From NCBI RefSeq assembly GCF_013074385.2, contig NZ_JABEYA020000016.1:80468-144467 (forward strand): a stretch of DNA of 64,000 nt. Reading direction: 5' to 3'. The position numbers and the translations under genes are program-made. Positions 21,227-29,418 of this stretch are shown here, in pieces. Under the pieces are notes generated by a model that searched no databases, had not been told where the DNA came from, and saw only the letters and a program-made list of their open reading frames with translations. Each line of letters begins with the position of its first letter. Position 1 is the first letter of the stretch. This stretch comes from Vibrio ostreicida. GTDB lineage: Bacteria; Pseudomonadota; Gammaproteobacteria; Enterobacterales; Vibrionaceae.

Positions 21227-22754
21227 ACCTACCTCTCAGCAAGTGTTTTTCATTGGAATTTATAAAGCTGGAGATCTTTTTATACATAAACTGTTCTTCC
21301 AACGGGACTTCATTATAAGTGAGAACTCGTCCATAAAAACTCTCATCGTCAAACTCCCGGCCCATGTAGAATCTTTGTCCACCAATCTCAAGTTCATCAG
21401 AGTAGCTATCGAGCATGACAAAGTCATGGTAGATAACCTTATTCACCATCAATCTTTGTTGGTCGTCGAGACGCCGAAGATTCTCAATACCAGAACACAT
21501 AAGGGCTTCATATGATGATCTATCATGTGGCTCTGTTGTAAACCCAAAACCGCTATAAGGAGGCTTAGCAGCAAGTACAACAGGCTTCCCTTTGTATGAA
21601 AACTCTTGCCCTATCGTTCCACCACAGGTAACCACTATATCAAATTCATTGAGTATTGTAAGATTGTGCACATTATCCTGCAATAGGGATGACTCACAAC
21701 CCAAATCTCTTAAAACTTCATTGATAATCCCTCGCTCGTTAAAAAGGTCGGCGGAAGGATGCTCTTTGACCAAAAAGTTGACATTTGGGTTTAATTTTAA
21801 AGCTTTAACTGTATTAACCAACCAATCACGATAATCGTTATATAACATTCCAGGATAAGCATGAGGTGCATCACAAAATATATGGCTCATAACAATAACA
21901 ATAGGGAGGTTATCTTTAAGATTATAAGATTCAATGATCTCTGAACGGTTAAAGATAGTTTTCTCGTCGGAGAATGCCTTCATGACATCATGCTGCTCCA
22001 GAGATGCAGAAAACCTTTTAGAAAAATAAGATTCAAGGTATTTATTAATCTGATTAGTATCCAATTGCTCTAATACTCTAACATCCGGTTTTCGGTCATG
22101 ATGCTCAAAATCACTTTCTGTTACATGCCTACACATTGAAAATCCATTGAGATGAACTGGCGTGATACACTCAATATTATTTTTTTTAGCCAATTCAAAG
22201 AGTAAACCGCATCGATATACATTATCACCAAGTACTATAGTTTTTATTTCTAGGTTTTCTATAGGTTTCTTGAAAAAATAAAAATAGCACAACTCTAAAA
22301 GTATAACTTTTTTCACCGCGCTAGTTATATTACTTATTTCAGACAAGTTTAATTTTCTAAGAGCTGCATCATATATATATGGCCCAATGTGATAACCATC
22401 GATTTCAATAGCAAGTAGCTGAGCCTTATTATGTATAGAAAAAAGCATTCTAAATATTGCGGGACAACTACTCACAGAAGAAAGTAAAAAATTTGAAAAG
22501 TTTCCTATACTACAATCATTCATTGATTTAGTAAGCAAAAAACGCTCTTTTCTTCCTCTGAGCCCATCAATACATATAGGTTTCAAACCTTTACTCTTTG
22601 CAATAGATAACGCCACTTTAGATATTCCATAGATTAATCTAGGATCCGAATGGAACATCTCATACAGTAAGTAACCATCGTTATCGTTCTTTTTGTTAAC
22701 ATCTAACCAAAAAATCTTATTTGAATCGATCATCTCTTGAAAAAGACTACTCAT
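21219..22754 (-). CDS. Capsule-synthesis-like GT-B protein, candidate glycosyltransferase
   Basis: Soluble protein of 511 residues with no signal peptide and no close family that I can name. The C-terminal third resembles the Rossmann half of KpsC/KpsS or CDP-glycerol-transferase-like GT-B enzymes: NFLVKEHPSADL, then LTILNEFDIVVTCGGTIGQEFSYKGKPVVL, where a glycine-rich loop and a following glutamate usually bind the nucleotide. KpsC/S-type enzymes use CMP-Kdo, so a CMP-activated donor, here CMP-pseudaminic acid, is an attractive guess. The ATG at 22754 is preferred over a GTG one codon upstream. Overlaps the flippase gene by 8 bp. Confidence 0.7.
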   Translation of the reverse strand: MSSLFQEMIDSNKIFWLDVNKKNDNDGYLLYEMFHSDPRLIYGISKVALSIAKSKGLKPICIDGLRGRKERFLLTKSMNDCSIGNFSNFLLSSVSSCPAIFRMLFSIHNKAQLLAIEIDGYHIGPYIYDAALRKLNLSEISNITSAVKKVILLELCYFYFFKKPIENLEIKTIVLGDNVYRCGLLFELAKKNNIECITPVHLNGFSMCRHVTESDFEHHDRKPDVRVLEQLDTNQINKYLESYFSKRFSASLEQHDVMKAFSDEKTIFNRSEIIESYNLKDNLPIVIVMSHIFCDAPHAYPGMLYNDYRDWLVNTVKALKLNPNVNFLVKEHPSADLFNERGIINEVLRDLGCESSLLQDNVHNLTILNEFDIVVTCGGTIGQEFSYKGKPVVLAAKPPYSGFGFTTEPHDRSSYEALMCSGIENLRRLDDQQRLMVNKVIYHDFVMLDSYSDELEIGGQRFYMGREFDDESFYGRVLTYNEVPLEEQFMYKKISSFINSNEKHLLRGRYD

Positions 22755-24525
22755 CACAAATCACATCTCCACTATTTAGAAGCCGTTTGAACTCAACTGA
22801 AGTTTCTGACAAATTTATAAAATTACCTGCATCGACAATGCGACCATTTTTAAATACGAATATTTCGTCACAATCTTTAACTGTTGTAAGTCTATGGGCA
22901 ATTGTTAAGACCGTGTGGTCATTTTTATTATTTAGATAGTTGATAAACTGCCTCTCAGTACTATTATCTAGTGCACTCGTAGCTTCATCAAGTAATAGTA
23001 TACTTTTGTTGGCGTATAAGCTTCTTGCAATTGCTAATCTCTGTTTTTGTCCTCCTGATAAGTTGCTACCGTTTTCACCAACCAGCCCATCTTTATTCTT
23101 TTCAACAAACTCTCTTAATTGAGCGCCCTCTATTGCCGAATCAAAAAGTTCCTTGTCTTCATACTCACTGAAAAATAGAACGTTGCTTTTCAGACTGCCA
23201 TCTAGGATAAAAAAGTCCTGTGATACAACACCGACTAGTTTTGTTACATTGATATCTTCTAGTGTGCTGTAATGATGTCCATCGATACAAATCGTCCCAC
23301 TTTCAGGAGAGCTAAGCCCCAAAATAATATCAAATAAAGTACTCTTTCCACTTCCAGATTGCCCAACAAAACCATACTTTTTGTTCTTTTCAATCTTAAA
23401 GCTCAATCTGTCTAATGTTTTATCTACGCTGCCCGGGTATTTGAATGAGATATTTTTAAATTCAATACTTTCTGAGAAATCATCGACACTACCATTATAT
23501 ACGTACTTACTTCCTGAATCCAAAAATAGTGTTTTAAACTTTTCAGATTCGCTTCCGAAATATCTAATTTGGGCTAGGGCGTTTAATAGTTTAGAAAAAC
23601 TTGGAATCGTTCGTAATCCTACAAACGAAAATATAATTAAATTTTGCATAACCGATGCCATAGGTAGCCCCATGTAAAACACATAGAAAATATATACAAT
23701 GATACCCAAAGCGGCCAAAGATTCTAACGTCACTTTTGGAACATATATCATAGTGCCAAATTTTGCATATATATCTACATACGGGTCTGCTTTCTTCTCG
23801 TAATCTCCAATTACATTTTCAAGAACGTCATTATTACGAATCTCCCTATATCCATTTAATGCTTCAGTTGCAGACTTAGTAATCTCATGCATTACACTGT
23901 CTCTCTGCTGACCATAAAAAGATATATTTCTGGTAACAGACTTAAACAACCAACCTAAAACCAGAACAGCACTTAATAAATATAGAACCTTAACTAGACC
24001 AACATAGAAATAAAGGAACACTATTATAGAGAGTAAAACAAATGTCTCAGTTACGAGTTGAAGAATATTAAAAGTACACAAGGAAAGATATGCACTACTA
24101 CTCACTATATCCTTAAGATAGCTAGATGTATCCTTATTCTTAAACTCAGAAAACTTTAAGGACATATTATGGGATAAAATATTCACGGACAAGTCTGTAA
24201 ACATTCGATTAACAAAAACCTGCTGCTTAAATATAATAACCAGTGTAGATATGGCTTTTAAAATATAGAAAGCAACCAAAAAAAACAGCATTAAAAATAT
24301 AGCACTATGCTCTCCAGAAAATCCAAGCAGTTCATTAATCAAGACAAAATATTCATTATTATTAATTTTACCTGGATCAGACAGCGTACTAATCACAGGA
24401 ATTAAAACCCCCAAACCAATGAGTTCGAGAATTGATAGTAGAAACATGAGAACTACTAGGACATAAAAATCTTTCTTTTTATTTACTAACAGAATAGAAA
24501 AAACATTTCTAATTATTGCGAGCAT
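22747..24525 (-). CDS. PglK-like ABC transporter, probable lipid-linked O-unit flippase
   Basis: Half-size ABC exporter of 592 residues: an N-terminal membrane domain with about six helices (residues ~20-310) and a C-terminal ATPase. Walker A GQSGSGKST is at 388-396, signature LSGGQKQR at 489-496, Walker B ILLLDE at 509-514 and the switch-histidine segment TIAHRL near 540, so it should be an active ATPase. The family includes PglK of Campylobacter, which flips undecaprenyl-linked heptasaccharide. In a cluster with Wzy but without Wzx, translocation of the O-unit is the likely job. Lipid A or peptide export is less likely in this setting. Confidence 0.85.
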   Translation of the reverse strand: MLAIIRNVFSILLVNKKKDFYVLVVLMFLLSILELIGLGVLIPVISTLSDPGKINNNEYFVLINELLGFSGEHSAIFLMLFFLVAFYILKAISTLVIIFKQQVFVNRMFTDLSVNILSHNMSLKFSEFKNKDTSSYLKDIVSSSAYLSLCTFNILQLVTETFVLLSIIVFLYFYVGLVKVLYLLSAVLVLGWLFKSVTRNISFYGQQRDSVMHEITKSATEALNGYREIRNNDVLENVIGDYEKKADPYVDIYAKFGTMIYVPKVTLESLAALGIIVYIFYVFYMGLPMASVMQNLIIFSFVGLRTIPSFSKLLNALAQIRYFGSESEKFKTLFLDSGSKYVYNGSVDDFSESIEFKNISFKYPGSVDKTLDRLSFKIEKNKKYGFVGQSGSGKSTLFDIILGLSSPESGTICIDGHHYSTLEDINVTKLVGVVSQDFFILDGSLKSNVLFFSEYEDKELFDSAIEGAQLREFVEKNKDGLVGENGSNLSGGQKQRLAIARSLYANKSILLLDEATSALDNSTERQFINYLNNKNDHTVLTIAHRLTTVKDCDEIFVFKNGRIVDAGNFINLSETSVEFKRLLNSGDVICDE

Positions 24526-24641
24526 TTACCGACCCTTAAAAATCAATTGGCCTAGAAAGATCAATAGATTATCATAGAATAAAACTTAATATATTTTATA
24601 ATATTAAAACAGAAGATAGAAAAATCACATGTATTTGGCTC

Positions 24642-24724
24642 AAACTTAAACTTAAACTTAAACTTAAACTTAAACTTAAACTTAAACTTAAACTTAAACT
24701 TAAACTTAAACTTAAACTTAAACT
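24642..24724. repeat. Hexanucleotide tandem repeat, 13.8 copies
   Basis: Perfect tandem array of AAACTT (plus strand), 13 full copies and a partial one, in the 235 bp gap between the flippase gene and the cytidylyltransferase gene. It lies about 120 bp upstream of the flippase start on the coding strand. The unit is a multiple of three and lies outside coding sequence, so length changes cannot shift a frame but could alter mRNA spacing or serve as a recombination site. The rest of the gap is AT-rich with no clear hairpin. Confidence 0.97.
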
Positions 24725-24760
24725 CTTTATATCATGGAACCTAGTATTATAACATAAGAG

Positions 24761-25483
24761 TCAGTCATATTTTGAAACATAATCTAATGTACGTTCGTAG
24801 TCTTCAATATAATCCATTTCAGCCCAAAAAATTCCCTTAATATCTTCCACATAAATGAGGGATTCATTAGGTACAAAGTTATATATCACATTTTCCCACC
24901 AGAGACCATTATCTCCTTTTACCTCAACAAGCTCAATTAGACTCTCTCGGAATTTCTTTATCATAGTTCCACTTAGGAGGCCAATACCTACATATTCCCC
25001 AGTAGTCTCTTCCACTGAGAGTTCTTTTCCATATTTTAACAGATGATTACCTTGGTAATTAAAACGATAATCTGCATCTTCAATGCGACTACTATCAGCT
25101 AATAGTATACTGTTATTGCTCTTATTATTATTGTTTATCAACCTTTCCAGTGCGTTCCTTTCAAAAAAGAGATCTGCATTTAATACAATAACATCCTCAT
25201 CAGTTTCCAATTCTTGCTTCGCGAACCAAAGTGAGGCAATCGAATTGGTAACGCGATAGAATGGATTCTTGTAAAATTTTACGCCATCCCCTAAGCATTC
25301 AACTATCAGCTCTGACCGATAGCCAACAACAACTGAGATATCATAAACACCAAACTCTCTTAATAACCTACACGTCCGCTCAATTAGAGTATTTCCATTT
25401 ACTTCTAGTAAGCACTTTGGTTTTCCATCAATATGTCTTGAGATCCTACTACCAACGCCAGCTGCCATTAATATTGCTTTCAT
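24761..25483 (-). CDS. LicC/PntC-like cytidylyltransferase
   Basis: Nucleotidyltransferase of 240 residues. Residues 9-13 (GVGSR) and PK at 22-23 form the nucleotide loop; NPFYRVTNS at 73-81 is the segment typical of LicC phosphocholine cytidylyltransferase and of PntC phosphonate cytidylyltransferase; NADLFFE around 102-108 holds a metal-binding aspartate, and AEMDYIEDYE near the end the other. It should activate a small phosphate or phosphonate head group as a CMP/CDP ester. The 4 bp overlap with the PhnW-like gene parallels known PntC-aminotransferase pairs, hinting at 2-aminoethylphosphonate or a similar amino compound. The LicD-like enzyme is the probable user. Confidence 0.82.
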   Translation of the reverse strand: MKAILMAAGVGSRISRHIDGKPKCLLEVNGNTLIERTCRLLREFGVYDISVVVGYRSELIVECLGDGVKFYKNPFYRVTNSIASLWFAKQELETDEDVIVLNADLFFERNALERLINNNNKSNNSILLADSSRIEDADYRFNYQGNHLLKYGKELSVEETTGEYVGIGLLSGTMIKKFRESLIELVEVKGDNGLWWENVIYNFVPNESLIYVEDIKGIFWAEMDYIEDYERTLDYVSKYD

Positions 25484-26559
25484 TCATTTATTCCTTTGGT
25501 AATAACTGTAAGTTCTCGGATCAAAACATCAATATCTTTTTTCGTTTGATTTCCCATATGAGAAACTCGAAATATTCTACTTTCTAACTCTCCTCCTGAA
25601 GGGGCAACAAATATATTTTTTTCTATCAGCCGCTCCACAATATCGCGTGCATTCATTCCAGTTCCTACCTCGACTGAAGTCATTGCATTTGGCAATCGGT
25701 TAGCATATTCATACAAAGGTAATTTCTTTTCCAAAATTTGAGTTCTAAAGTATAAAGATAACTCTTTTGCTCTTTCAATGTAGAAGTCATTGCCCTTATC
25801 AAACCAGTCATCAAAAAATGCGTTTAGTTGAATTAACACGCTGATCGACGGCGTAAATGGTAATTGCCCTCTATCTATATCTCTAAGGTATAGGGAAAAA
25901 TCAAAATATAGGGGTACACCTTCGCTCTGCTGGATAGTAGGTATGACACCTTCACTTAATATTATGAAAGACATTCCAGGGTGGAGACCAAAAGCTTTAT
26001 GCGAGCTAATTATTAGGCAGTCTATACCGTCACGGAGAATATCAATTTCATCCGTTACTGCCATACTTATCCCATCGACAATAAACTTGCAGTTTGTCTG
26101 CTTACAAAGAGCCCCCAAGTCAGAAAGGTTGTAAAGAGCACCAGTTGTCGTTTCGTGTCCGTTGACAATAAGGTTATCTACATTATCTAGATCTAAGCCA
26201 ACGGGTACAGTCGCATCTCCACAGTTCAGACTTATACTTTGAACACTTTTCTTGTGCCTATTTAGTATATCTATAAATCGTTGGGCAAAACCTCCCCCAT
26301 TAATTACTAGACTGTTATGCTCTGGGAGGACTAAGTTCAAAATAGAAGCTTCCATTGCGGCAGTGCCCGTCGCACTCAAAAATATAACATCTGAGTTTGG
26401 ACCCGCATTAAACATCTTCAACAGATTCTGTTTACACTTTAACGTGAGCTTAGAGAATTCTTTTGTCCTAAAATAGGGAAGTTCATGTGTAAGGACCTCT
26501 CTAACTGACTCTTCCATGGGTACGGGACCCGGTGTGAAATTATAAAATTTATTATTCAT
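25480..26559 (-). CDS. Class V aminotransferase, PhnW (2-aminoethylphosphonate transaminase)-like
   Basis: PLP enzyme of 359 residues. It begins FTPGPVPMEESV, the phosphate/carboxylate-binding start typical of PhnW and alanine-glyoxylate transaminases. SATGTAAMEA binds PLP phosphate, VDGISM with D162 contacts the pyridine nitrogen, and SSHKAFG has the Schiff-base lysine K188. PhnW-type enzymes interconvert phosphonoacetaldehyde and 2-aminoethylphosphonate. Overlaps with licD-like (8 bp) and cytidylyltransferase (4 bp) genes make the three a coupled set. No PEP mutase or phosphonopyruvate decarboxylase is visible in the window, so the true substrate could be another phospho-aldehyde or ketone. 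Confidence 0.82.
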   Translation of the reverse strand: MNNKFYNFTPGPVPMEESVREVLTHELPYFRTKEFSKLTLKCKQNLLKMFNAGPNSDVIFLSATGTAAMEASILNLVLPEHNSLVINGGGFAQRFIDILNRHKKSVQSISLNCGDATVPVGLDLDNVDNLIVNGHETTTGALYNLSDLGALCKQTNCKFIVDGISMAVTDEIDILRDGIDCLIISSHKAFGLHPGMSFIILSEGVIPTIQQSEGVPLYFDFSLYLRDIDRGQLPFTPSISVLIQLNAFFDDWFDKGNDFYIERAKELSLYFRTQILEKKLPLYEYANRLPNAMTSVEVGTGMNARDIVERLIEKNIFVAPSGGELESRIFRVSHMGNQTKKDIDVLIRELTVITKGINE

Positions 26560-27199
26560 CGATTAGTTCCAAGTCAAAACAGTCGTCTTTCCAATCTCCC
26601 TTATAGGTCTTTGGGACTTTCCAATCTGGTCCATATCTAGCCACAAGCCAGTCTTCAATATCTCCTGGAATAAAGTACTTTTTAGATTTAAACTTAATGA
26701 CATCTAGTTTTTGGAAATATCTTAGTTCCTGCTTTCTTACGTACCCTCTTTCCGAGTGGTTTTCATATAAGTCATCATTTTGATACCAAAACAAGATATC
26801 AAAAATTACATTTTCTTTATTATAAAAAACTATTTGCTGTGTAAGATTTAAATGTCTAGCAATTCTTCCTATTTTGTATCCACTTTGTTTAAACTCGTTT
26901 ACGATTCTAGATACATCTCCCACTTCAATATCGAAAACATCCACATCAATGTCATTGTCATGGGCAATAAACGAGCCTTCTCTATATAAACCAAGTACCG
27001 TCCCGTCAGTAAGACGGTACTTTATTTTCAGGTTTGACAAGATCTCGCAACATTCATCCATAACAATATACGAATTTTCTGGTAGTGGCTTATTTATGTC
27101 AAAATCAAAGAAATGGTACTCAATAAATTGATTGCTAAATATTTTTTTAATAAAAAACATTGCACTGTGAACGTACTTTTTTATCATTGCATTTCTCAT
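26552..27199 (-). CDS. LicD-family phosphotransferase
   Basis: LicD/fukutin-type nucleotidyltransferase-fold protein of 215 residues. The signature TDGTVLGLYREG at about 64-75 is followed by HDNDIDVDV at 80-88, the acidic metal-binding stretch, and a downstream YGPDWKVP found in many LicD proteins. LicD enzymes move phosphocholine, or in other clusters a phosphonate head group, from the CDP/CMP ester to a glycan. The next two genes probably make and activate the group it transfers. An alternative start is the ATG at 27187. Confidence 0.86.
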   Translation of the reverse strand: MRNAMIKKYVHSAMFFIKKIFSNQFIEYHFFDFDINKPLPENSYIVMDECCEILSNLKIKYRLTDGTVLGLYREGSFIAHDNDIDVDVFDIEVGDVSRIVNEFKQSGYKIGRIARHLNLTQQIVFYNKENVIFDILFWYQNDDLYENHSERGYVRKQELRYFQKLDVIKFKSKKYFIPGDIEDWLVARYGPDWKVPKTYKGDWKDDCFDLELIDE

Positions 27200-27218
27200 A
27201 ATATTATAACTTGTAATG

Positions 27219-28223
27219 TCATTTCCATTCTACGCACTTTCCTCTATTAACTTCTTTTTTCCCAAGGAAGTAACCAAACTTATTGTTGAGAACAAATATT
27301 ACGATAGGAAGAGTAAATGTGCACAATAGAAACGCTTGTATGGATTTTTCAATATCACTAGAGTAACTAATTCCTATCTTTGGCAAGATTCCCATAAATA
27401 AAGAAATGATTACAGTATGCGTACCAAGAATAACAAGAGAGTTCCTTCCGATATAAGAAAGTAAAGAGGACTTTGCGATTATATTAGATAATGAAATTAT
27501 CATTATTGTCCCAATTACACCCTGAATGTAGAGCTCAAGCAATTCTCCATACTCACGATGTGACATGTTGACGAGTTCTGAGTAACTGATCAAATACCAA
27601 GAGAGAGTGAAAGTAATTAAAAATGTAACCACTCCCAATGAGTTACTTTTCAAAATAAAATCTTTGGCTACACAGCCAAAATGATAAAAACCCAAAGCGA
27701 CGAAAGCAATGTCAATGCTTACTGGGAGCTTGAGGGCTGAATATTTACTTACTAGATACCCGAGTAAGACGGCCACTACAACGATTATATGCACATACTT
27801 TTCTAAAGCTACACGATTTATAGCATTATATAGAGACTCTAAAACAAACAAACATGGAAGAAACCATAACGTGATATTAAACATCCACTCACCATATCCA
27901 TTCGCATAAAATAATCCTATTGACTTGTCGATTAAATCTTGCTGAGAAAGTACAATGGAGCTACTAATGAAACTAAATAATATGAGTAAACCTAAGGATG
28001 CCAATGAAAAGAAAAAATATGGTTTTATTAATGTGTTGAATCTCGTTTTGGTTAACTCTTTAATACTTCTCTGTTTGTAAAAAAGCCCAGAAACAAAAAA
28101 GAATAGCGGTATATGAAAGGAGTATAACCATTTATGAAGTAGGGTTCCTGAAATAAAGCAATGTGAAAGTATAATACATAACATTCCAATTCCTTTTACG
28201 ATATCAATTTTTTCTATTCTCAT
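27219..28223 (-). CDS. Acyltransferase family 3 (O-acetyltransferase-like membrane protein)
   Basis: Integral membrane protein of 334 residues with about ten helices. The N-terminal RIEKIDIVKGIGMLCIILSH matches the acyltransferase-3 signature, with the conserved histidine at 21, and HIPLFFFVSGLFYK is the second family motif. Such proteins (OafA, WecH, OatA membrane half) acetylate or otherwise acylate sugars. No extracellular SGNH domain is attached. In this position it probably O-acetylates an O-unit sugar. First gene of the decoration cassette, 20 bp before the LicD-like gene. Confidence 0.88.
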   Translation of the reverse strand: MRIEKIDIVKGIGMLCIILSHCFISGTLLHKWLYSFHIPLFFFVSGLFYKQRSIKELTKTRFNTLIKPYFFFSLASLGLLILFSFISSSIVLSQQDLIDKSIGLFYANGYGEWMFNITLWFLPCLFVLESLYNAINRVALEKYVHIIVVVAVLLGYLVSKYSALKLPVSIDIAFVALGFYHFGCVAKDFILKSNSLGVVTFLITFTLSWYLISYSELVNMSHREYGELLELYIQGVIGTIMIISLSNIIAKSSLLSYIGRNSLVILGTHTVIISLFMGILPKIGISYSSDIEKSIQAFLLCTFTLPIVIFVLNNKFGYFLGKKEVNRGKCVEWK

Positions 28224-28298
28224 AGATTTATTTCCTCACTTTATTTTTAACTTTAAGTCTTTGATTTATAATGCCATGTTATTTTCTCATTGCTATGT

Positions 28299-28367
28299 TT
28301 TATTCCTTTATTCCTTTATTCCTTTATTCCTTTATTCCTTTATTCCTTTATTCCTTTATTCCTTTAT
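28299..28367. repeat. Octanucleotide tandem repeat, 8.6 copies, overlapping the pseI stop
   Basis: Perfect tandem array of TTTATTCC (plus strand), i.e. GGAATAAA on the coding strand: eight full copies plus five bases. The first coding-strand copy carries the last codons and TAA stop of pseI; the rest runs into the 132 bp gap before the acyltransferase gene. Each copy contains AAGGA, a Shine-Dalgarno-like string, but the array ends 75 bp before the next start. Copy-number change would leave the pseI protein unaltered because the stop is in the first copies. Confidence 0.97.
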
Positions 28368-29408
28368 AACGCTAAAGGACAACGCGGTTCCTCTACTCAA
28401 ATATGTCTTAGCTTTTTTTCCTAAAATTTCTTCATAATGCTTTGGAGCCAATCCAAATCCCGGTCTAATACTTTTGACGTTCTCTTTAGTTAAAGCTTCG
28501 CCAGCTTGTATATCTTTAATAATATAGAGCGAGCGTCGAAATTGAACATTACCTTTTTCCGCTTCAGTTCGTTCATAGTTAATTGAACCTAAGGCTTTCC
28601 AAGCCGTAGCAGTATCTTTACAAAGCGCTTTTAGCTCCATAGGCTCGAGTGAAAAACTGTCATCGGCACCACCACCATTTCGATCCATCGTAACATGCTT
28701 TTCTATCAAACATGCTCCCATAGCCACGGCAGCGACCGCGGTTGCATTATCAATCGTATGATCTGAAAGTCCCGAAAGTACACCAAATTGTTCGCTAATA
28801 TCGGTGATCGTTTTTAAATTATATTGTTCTGCTGGTGCGGGATAGCCACTAACACAGTGAAGAACAACTAACTCCTCACATCCATTCTCTCTCGCTGTAT
28901 CTATCGCTTCGGCAATTTCCTTTTTATTAGCCATTCCCGTTGAAATGATCATGGGTTTCCCTGTTTGAGCTACACGCTTTATCAGTGGGAGATCGATGAC
29001 TTCAAATGATGCTATTTTGTATGCCGGAGCGTCGAGCTCTTCCAATAAATCGACTGCCGAAAAATCAAATGGTGAACTAAAAATCGTTATCCCTAACTCT
29101 TTTGCCTTTTTAAACAATGGCTTATGCCATTCCCATGGCATGTGAGCATTTTTGTACAGGTTGTACAAACTTTGACCATCCCATAGCCCACCTTTGATTT
29201 GAAATTCCTCGTTGTCGCAATCCATCGTAATCGTATCATGAGTGTAAGTCTGTAGTTTTATTGCATCCGCACCCGCATTCTTAGCTTCTTCCATAATTTG
29301 GAATGCTCGATTAATATCACCATTATGATTAGCGGATAGCTCAGCAATGATGTAGGGAGTAAATTCGGGGCCAATTTTTCTACCATCAATTAAAATATAT
29401 GGTTGCAT
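28356..29408 (-). CDS. pseI: Pseudaminic acid synthase PseI (NeuB family)
   Basis: Sialic-acid-synthase family enzyme of 350 residues that condenses PEP with 2,4-diacetamido-2,4,6-trideoxy-L-altrose to give pseudaminic acid. The N-terminal TIM barrel has YIIAELSANHNGD, KLQTYT, and SGLSDHTIDNATAVAAVAMGA; the C-terminal SAF (antifreeze-like) domain starts with RRSLYIIKDIQAGEALTKENV. The neighbouring pseB, pseC, pseF and pseG point to pseudaminic rather than sialic or legionaminic acid. The ATG at 29408 gives the family-like MQPYILIDGR start; an upstream extension would overlap pseG-H. The 3' end lies inside an octamer repeat. Confidence 0.92.
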   Translation of the reverse strand: MQPYILIDGRKIGPEFTPYIIAELSANHNGDINRAFQIMEEAKNAGADAIKLQTYTHDTITMDCDNEEFQIKGGLWDGQSLYNLYKNAHMPWEWHKPLFKKAKELGITIFSSPFDFSAVDLLEELDAPAYKIASFEVIDLPLIKRVAQTGKPMIISTGMANKKEIAEAIDTARENGCEELVVLHCVSGYPAPAEQYNLKTITDISEQFGVLSGLSDHTIDNATAVAAVAMGACLIEKHVTMDRNGGGADDSFSLEPMELKALCKDTATAWKALGSINYERTEAEKGNVQFRRSLYIIKDIQAGEALTKENVKSIRPGFGLAPKHYEEILGKKAKTYLSRGTALSFSVIKE

Positions 29409-29418
29409 ATAAGTCTCG

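Noticed and set aside
28299..28367. Possible CRISPR-like array
   Set aside because: Units are 8 bp without spacers; a simple tandem repeat.
28356..29408. NeuB or LegI (sialic or legionaminic acid) instead of PseI
   Set aside because: The neighbours are pseB, pseC, pseG-H and pseF, and no NeuC/LegG epimerase is present.
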